A DNA stretch of 64,000 nt, taken from the NCBI GenBank assembly GCA_000963575.1, contig CP011077.1, forward strand, positions 620,001-684,000, in the 5' to 3' direction. The notes under the pieces are model-generated. The model searched no databases, was not told the DNA's origin, and saw only the letters and a list, made by a program, of their open reading frames with translations. This DNA comes from Klebsiella michiganensis. GTDB taxonomy: Bacteria; Pseudomonadota; Gammaproteobacteria; Enterobacterales; Enterobacteriaceae. The position numbers and the translations under genes were made by a program. Below, piece after piece: positions 60,091 through 64,000 of the stretch; the first letter of the stretch is position 1; the number at the start of each line of letters is the position of its first letter.

Positions 60091-61491
60091 TTAACGGTGG
60101 GTCGTTGAGTCCAGGGAAGTCGCCAGAGTGGCTGGTTTATCCGTAGATTCAGGGGCGACAAGAGTTCTTTTCGGGTTTGCCAGCCGGGCAGGCAGCGCCA
60201 GAATCAGCGGGGCGCAAAGCAGTAAGAAGCCCGACAGAATGTATAAACCAGCGTCAGTACGACCGGTGGTGTCTTTCAGCCAGCCGAGAACGGTGGGACC
60301 AAAGAAGCCGGCAAGGTTGCCTACGGAGTTGACTATCGCAATGCTCGCGGCGGCGGCGGTGCCGGAAAACATCGCGCCAGGCAGGCTGATATAGGTAGGG
60401 ATCAGCGCCAGCGTGCCGGACATTGCAAGGCAAATCCAAGCCATCATCCAGAAGGTCGAACCGCTGCAATAGGCGCTTAACGCCAGCCCCACGCAGCCGA
60501 CCATTGCAGGTATCGCAATGTGCCAGCGGCGCTCCTGCTTAAGATCCGAGTGGCGGCTATTCCAGACCATAAAGGCCGCGCCGAAGACGTAAGGCAGCGC
60601 TGCCAGCAGGCCTATATGGAAGTCGTCGATGACGCCAGAGGTTTTAATGATCGACGGTAGCCAGAAATTAATTCCGTAGTAGCCGATGTTAAAGCTGAAG
60701 AACACCAGCGACAGAAGCCACACGTAGCCGTTGGAGAACACCGCTTTCAGGCTGCTGTCTGGCTTGCCGTGGCTTACGCGTTCGCGGTTGGCTGCATCTT
60801 TTGCCAGATCATCAAGAACCCGCTGTTTTTCCGCGTCGGTCAGCCAACTGGCAGACTTTACGTCGTTATCGAGGAAACGCAGAACCACGAAGGCCAGCAC
60901 GAAGGACGGTATTGCTTCGATAATAAATAACCACTGCCAGTTATGCAGGTTGCCGACATCTTCGAACAATTTCAGGATCAGGCCGGAAAGTGGGCTGCCG
61001 ATGATGGTGGATAATGGCGTAACGAGAATAAACAGCCCCAGAGTCCGGGCTGCGCGCCACGACGGGAACCACAGGGTGAGATAGAAAACGATACCGGGAA
61101 AGAAACCGGCTTCCGCCACGCCGAGCAAAAAGCGCAATACGTAAAACTGAGTCGGGGTGGTGACAAACATCATTGCGCCTGATAGCACGGCCCAGGTGGC
61201 CATAATCCTTGCTATCCAGAAGCGGGGGCCGAAGCGCTGCATCAGCAGGTTGCTCGGTAGCTCAAAGAGAAAATAGCCAATAAAGAAGATACCCGCGCCC
61301 AGTCCGTAGACCGTATCGCTGAAACTCAGTGCATCCTGCATGTGCAGTTTGGCAAAGCCAACATTGACGCGATCGAGATAAGCAAAGAAATAGCAGAGAA
61401 TTAAAAACGGGATCAGGCGGCGCGTAATTTTACGGTAAACCTGAGATTCACTGGCAGGAAGGGCCGATCCTTGTGTGCTCATTTTATTCAT
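60091..61491 (-). CDS. MFS transporter, anion:cation symporter (ACS) type
   Basis: A 466-residue 12-helix transporter of the family that includes galactonate (DgoT), glucarate and tartrate carriers. FAYLDRVNVGFAKLHMQDALSFSDTVYGLGAGIFFIGYFLFELPSNLLMQRFG (about residues 40-95) is the family signature. It probably imports the sugar acid used by this operon. Start candidates at 61494 and 61491 follow GGAGAAG; 61491 has the better spacing. Eighteen bases separate its stop from the dehydratase start. Confidence 0.87.
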   Translation of the reverse strand: MNKMSTQGSALPASESQVYRKITRRLIPFLILCYFFAYLDRVNVGFAKLHMQDALSFSDTVYGLGAGIFFIGYFLFELPSNLLMQRFGPRFWIARIMATWAVLSGAMMFVTTPTQFYVLRFLLGVAEAGFFPGIVFYLTLWFPSWRAARTLGLFILVTPLSTIIGSPLSGLILKLFEDVGNLHNWQWLFIIEAIPSFVLAFVVLRFLDNDVKSASWLTDAEKQRVLDDLAKDAANRERVSHGKPDSSLKAVFSNGYVWLLSLVFFSFNIGYYGINFWLPSIIKTSGVIDDFHIGLLAALPYVFGAAFMVWNSRHSDLKQERRWHIAIPAMVGCVGLALSAYCSGSTFWMMAWICLAMSGTLALIPTYISLPGAMFSGTAAAASIAIVNSVGNLAGFFGPTVLGWLKDTTGRTDAGLYILSGFLLLCAPLILALPARLANPKRTLVAPESTDKPATLATSLDSTTHR

Positions 61492-61538
61492 CATTCTTCT
61501 CCAGGGGAAAACAGCCTGATGAGGCCAAAAGGTAAGGG

Positions 61539-62186
61539 CTACGCCACGTAATCTCTCCATGCCTGTCGATAGGCCTGTGCACGTTCGCGGAGCAGCGTCA
61601 TGGGCATATTTTTTTGATACAGACCGCCACCCAGCCCAAAGCCGTTAGCACCTGCGGCGAGGTAACTTTGCATCTGGGCGACATCGGGCTGGATACCCCC
61701 TACCGGTAGCAGGGAGATCTCGGCGGGAAGCACAGCTCTGTATGCTTTGAGAGTGGCTGGCGTAATTTGCTCCGCCGGGAACAGTTTCAGCGCGCAGGCT
61801 CCGGCCACTATGGCGTTAAATGCTTCGCTGGGGGTCATTACTCCAGGGAGACTTATTAGCCCCAGTTTTTGTGAATGGCGGATAACATCAGGGTCGCAGT
61901 TAGGCGAAATGATTAACTGCCCTCCGACTCTGGCGACTTTATTAACCTGCTCGACGGTTAATACAGTGCCAGCGCCGACATAGCCTTCGTCACCGACGAC
62001 ATCGCGCATCAGCTTTATAGACTCATAGGGCGAGGGACTATTGAGGGGAACCTCCAGGTAGCGAAAGCCATTGTCTCGCAGGATCCCAGCGGCTTCGCTG
62101 GCTTGCTTTGGCGTAATGCCGCGCAGGATGGCGACAAAAGGCAGAGGCTGCGCCTGCCAGCGTTGGGAAAATTGTTCCGGTGTCAT
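61539..62186 (-). CDS. dgoA: 2-dehydro-3-deoxy-6-phosphogalactonate aldolase-like protein
   Basis: A 215-residue class I aldolase of the KDPG/KDPGal family, closest by recalled sequence to E. coli DgoA. Motifs: PFVAILRGITPKQA, the glutamate in LEVPLNSP (about Glu45), VGAGTVL, and the Schiff-base lysine in CALKLFPAEQ (about Lys134). It would split 2-keto-3-deoxy-6-phosphogalactonate (or gluconate) to pyruvate and glyceraldehyde 3-phosphate. It overlaps the end of dgoK by 4 bases. The symbol is by similarity; the natural substrate may differ. Confidence 0.82.
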   Translation of the reverse strand: MTPEQFSQRWQAQPLPFVAILRGITPKQASEAAGILRDNGFRYLEVPLNSPSPYESIKLMRDVVGDEGYVGAGTVLTVEQVNKVARVGGQLIISPNCDPDVIRHSQKLGLISLPGVMTPSEAFNAIVAGACALKLFPAEQITPATLKAYRAVLPAEISLLPVGGIQPDVAQMQSYLAAGANGFGLGGGLYQKNMPMTLLRERAQAYRQAWRDYVA

Positions 62187-63088
62187 GAGTCCCGTCCTTT
62201 AAACAGAGAAGTGGCAATATCGCCAAGGCCGCACAGGAAACAATCATCTCCATCTGCGGGATAAAGGCGCTGCTTCATCACGCCAGCTGCGAGCTGATAG
62301 CGCTCGATCAGTGATGGGTTACCCACGATCCAGATAGGCTGGTCACCAGGCAAAGTGCGTAGTTCATAGCCAATCAGCAGGCCGGAGAGGTAGCTGTGGA
62401 TCCAGCTATCGGCAATATCTTTATTAAGGCGGCGGGTGCGTGCAGAAAAGATCAGATGGCTAAAGGGGACGTCGTGCAGAGCGGTGTCGACCCCTTTAAG
62501 AAAAGCCGCCTGTGAATCCTGCTGGGCTGGTAAAGCCCGTCCCAGCAAAGAGTGCTGGGTCAGTACCGAGAACAATTCCCCGGTCATGAAAGTGGAAAAA
62601 GCGGTGATCGCGCCATTTTTAAGCGTGGCGTGTTTACTGTGTGTCCCGGGAAGCAAGGCAAAATGTGAGTCTGCGGGACAGCGTTTTGCCAGGCCAAGCA
62701 GTTGTACTTCTTCGCCTCTCATGGCGTCCGGCTGTTCAAACTGACTTATGGTGGAGAGGCCTGGCACGATCCAGGTTTTACTCCCCCAGCGGGTGGTGAA
62801 GGTGTGAGCCAGAGCTGCAAGGGTTTCTCCCTTACAGGGAACCTTGGTATAAGGCACCTCTTTCCAGCCCTGTTGCGATCCCACCATCCCGGCCATCACA
62901 ACGGCCAGTGCGCCATGAGTATCCAACCAGGGCCGCAGCAGCCCTTCCAACGTTGCTTCGAATTGGCTGCCCGTGACATTAAGCAACCCGCAAGGCTGGC
63001 TAATCTGAGCTGTTTTACTCCCTTGCTGCATCAGAAATGCGCGGAAGTTTGAGGTGCCCCAATCAATCGCAATCCAGTCTCTGTTCAT
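62183..63088 (-). CDS. dgoK: 2-dehydro-3-deoxygalactonokinase-like protein
   Basis: A 301-residue sugar-acid kinase similar to E. coli DgoK (292). Motifs: IAIDWGTSNFRAFLM at the N terminus (phosphate-1 type loop), VVMAGMVGSQQGWKEVPY, MRGEEVQLLG, PGTHSKHA and LSGLLIGYEL. It should phosphorylate the 2-keto-3-deoxy acid made by the dehydratase, feeding the aldolase encoded next. First structural gene of the operon, behind the palindromic site at 63094-63125. Confidence 0.85.
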   Translation of the reverse strand: MNRDWIAIDWGTSNFRAFLMQQGSKTAQISQPCGLLNVTGSQFEATLEGLLRPWLDTHGALAVVMAGMVGSQQGWKEVPYTKVPCKGETLAALAHTFTTRWGSKTWIVPGLSTISQFEQPDAMRGEEVQLLGLAKRCPADSHFALLPGTHSKHATLKNGAITAFSTFMTGELFSVLTQHSLLGRALPAQQDSQAAFLKGVDTALHDVPFSHLIFSARTRRLNKDIADSWIHSYLSGLLIGYELRTLPGDQPIWIVGNPSLIERYQLAAGVMKQRLYPADGDDCFLCGLGDIATSLFKGRDS

Positions 63089-63093
63089 ATCAG

Positions 63094-63125
63094 GTAATAC
63101 AAATCATGTTATCTTGTAATACAAG
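63094..63125. promoter_or_regulatory. Putative operator of the sugar-acid operon
   Basis: CTTGTAATACAAG (63113-63125) is a perfect 13-bp palindrome. GTAATACAA occurs twice, at 63094-63102 and 63116-63124, 22 bases apart, in front of dgoK. A related AATACAA half-site lies upstream of the regulator gene near 63934. Binding by the adjacent GntR protein is inferred. Confidence 0.55.
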
Positions 63126-63183
63126 AATGCTAGGGCAAAATTACCCCACGGTCTGTGAGGTGGATCGTTAAATCGAAAATGAA

Positions 63184-63915
63184 TTAGCTGAGGTAGTCGG
63201 GAATATCCGCGCGATCCTGCCAGACGTTTTTACGTGCGGCGTTAATCAGAATGACGTGCATCTGACTTTTTGCTTTTTCCATATCTTTCATGCGGATAGA
63301 GTTATAAAGCAGAAAGTGATCATCCACGGCAGCTTTGGTCTGCCGCATGTCTTTTTCCAGTGTCTGGCGAAAAGAAAGCGCCATGGCAGCAGAGAGGGCG
63401 TTACCGAGGGCCATCAGAAAAGGATTATGGGTCGCACGCAGCAAAGCCTGGTGAAAGGCCATGTCTCCCTCTTCAAACAGGGCGCGCTCGTCCTCTACCT
63501 GGCCCTGACGCATTTTTGTCAGCGCGTCTTCCATTACCGCCAGATCGTGACCCGAGGCATTCATCGCCGCAAGCGTGGCTACGTTAGGTTCAAAGATAAG
63601 TCGCGTAATCATCAACTGCTCGACCAGTTGTTTATCGACTTTTCCTTCCGCCAGCCAACTGAGTACGTCCATATCCAGCAAGCTCCACTGCTCACGCAGG
63701 TTCACGGTGCTGCGTTTTTTCGCCTGAATAGTAATCAGCCCTTTTGCTGCAAGTATCTGCAGCGCATTGCGTACTGAAGTTCGGGACACATCATATTCGG
63801 TCGCCAGCTCGTTTTCACCCGGCAGAGAGAGGCCCGGGGCCAAATCGCCGTGAATAATACGCCGGGCAAGATGCTGGGTTACGGATTCAGAAATGCTGGC
63901 CTGCGGGGTTTTCAT
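63184..63915 (-). CDS. GntR/FadR-family regulator (DgoR-like)
   Basis: A 243-residue regulator with an N-terminal winged helix (GDLAPGLSLPGENELATEYDVSRTSVRNALQILAAKGLI, about residues 22-62) and an FCD C-terminal domain (about 85-230) whose DxxH...H...H metal residues fit GDMAFHQALLRATHNPF and the later AAVDDHFLLYN. The domain layout, the QWSLLDMDVLSWL linker and the neighbouring dgoK and dgoA genes suggest a DgoR-like repressor of this operon. I chose the ATG at 63915; a 13-residue extension upstream is possible but lacks a family counterpart. Confidence 0.82.
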   Translation of the reverse strand: MKTPQASISESVTQHLARRIIHGDLAPGLSLPGENELATEYDVSRTSVRNALQILAAKGLITIQAKKRSTVNLREQWSLLDMDVLSWLAEGKVDKQLVEQLMITRLIFEPNVATLAAMNASGHDLAVMEDALTKMRQGQVEDERALFEEGDMAFHQALLRATHNPFLMALGNALSAAMALSFRQTLEKDMRQTKAAVDDHFLLYNSIRMKDMEKAKSQMHVILINAARKNVWQDRADIPDYLS

Positions 63916-64000
63916 CGCGTGTCTCAATGGATGAATACAAACGGATAGCCCCATAGTAAGCTAATCCCCTAATTTTGGCATCATTTTACCTTCCAGGGAC

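Noticed and set aside
50151..64000. Island might be a recent mobile element with integrase or att sites
   Set aside because: No integrase, transposase, tRNA gene or flanking direct repeat was found at its left junction after rihC; the right junction is outside the window.

Overview
The window comes from the chromosome of a member of the Enterobacteriaceae closely related to, but distinct from, Escherichia. This is judged from recalled E. coli protein sequences and gene order; no search was run. Base composition is moderately GC-rich. The backbone follows the E. coli order across the deo, thr and car region: deoB, deoD, (yjjJ), lplA, ytjB, serB, radA, nadR, ettA, slt, trpR, yjjX, gpmB, rob, creA, then arcA, yjjY, yjtD, thrLABC, yaaX, yaaA, yaaJ, talB, mog, satP, dnaK, dnaJ, nhaA, nhaR, rpsT, ribF, ileS, lspA, fkpB, ispH, rihC. 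No rRNA, tRNA, insertion sequence, integrase or CRISPR array was seen.

Region by region: (1) Positions 1-14516 are housekeeping: nucleoside salvage, lipoate, serine, recombination, NAD, translation-factor ABC protein, murein lytic enzyme, Trp repressor and Rob. A C-terminal scrap of the HipA-like gene yjjJ lies between deoD and lplA. (2) From 14517 to 23191, where E. coli carries creBCD, there is instead a LysR regulator, a small membrane protein, and a five-gene oligopeptide-type ABC importer operon that ends in a CocE/X-Pro-type hydrolase. (3) Positions 23249-50150 return to backbone, including the arcA leader with a near-consensus FNR box and the 46-codon yjjY, the thr leader and attenuator, and the sigma-32 promoter of dnaK. 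An MHS-type transporter gene sits between mog and satP.

(4) From 50151 to the right edge is an accessory carbohydrate island inserted after rihC (dapB follows rihC in E. coli). Its first half is a self-contained regulon. Three near-identical 18-bp palindromes flank a LacI-type regulator gene, a complete mannose-family PTS (IIA, IIB, IIC, IID) with a fused mannose-6-phosphate-isomerase-like enzyme, and a converging two-gene operon of cupin (archaeal-type) phosphoglucose isomerases. Its second half is a D-galactonate-like sugar-acid operon: a GntR regulator, a DgoK-like kinase, a DgoA-like aldolase, an MFS transporter, an IlvD/Edd dehydratase and a DapA-family aldolase. It therefore encodes both a phosphorylating and a possible non-phosphorylating way to split the 2-keto-3-deoxy acid.

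The most interesting item is the PTS/double-cupin-isomerase regulon at 50231-57182, whose sugar I cannot name. Next come the mixed sugar-acid operon, the importer/hydrolase operon replacing creBCD, and an unexplained set of interleaved inverted repeats between nadR and ettA.
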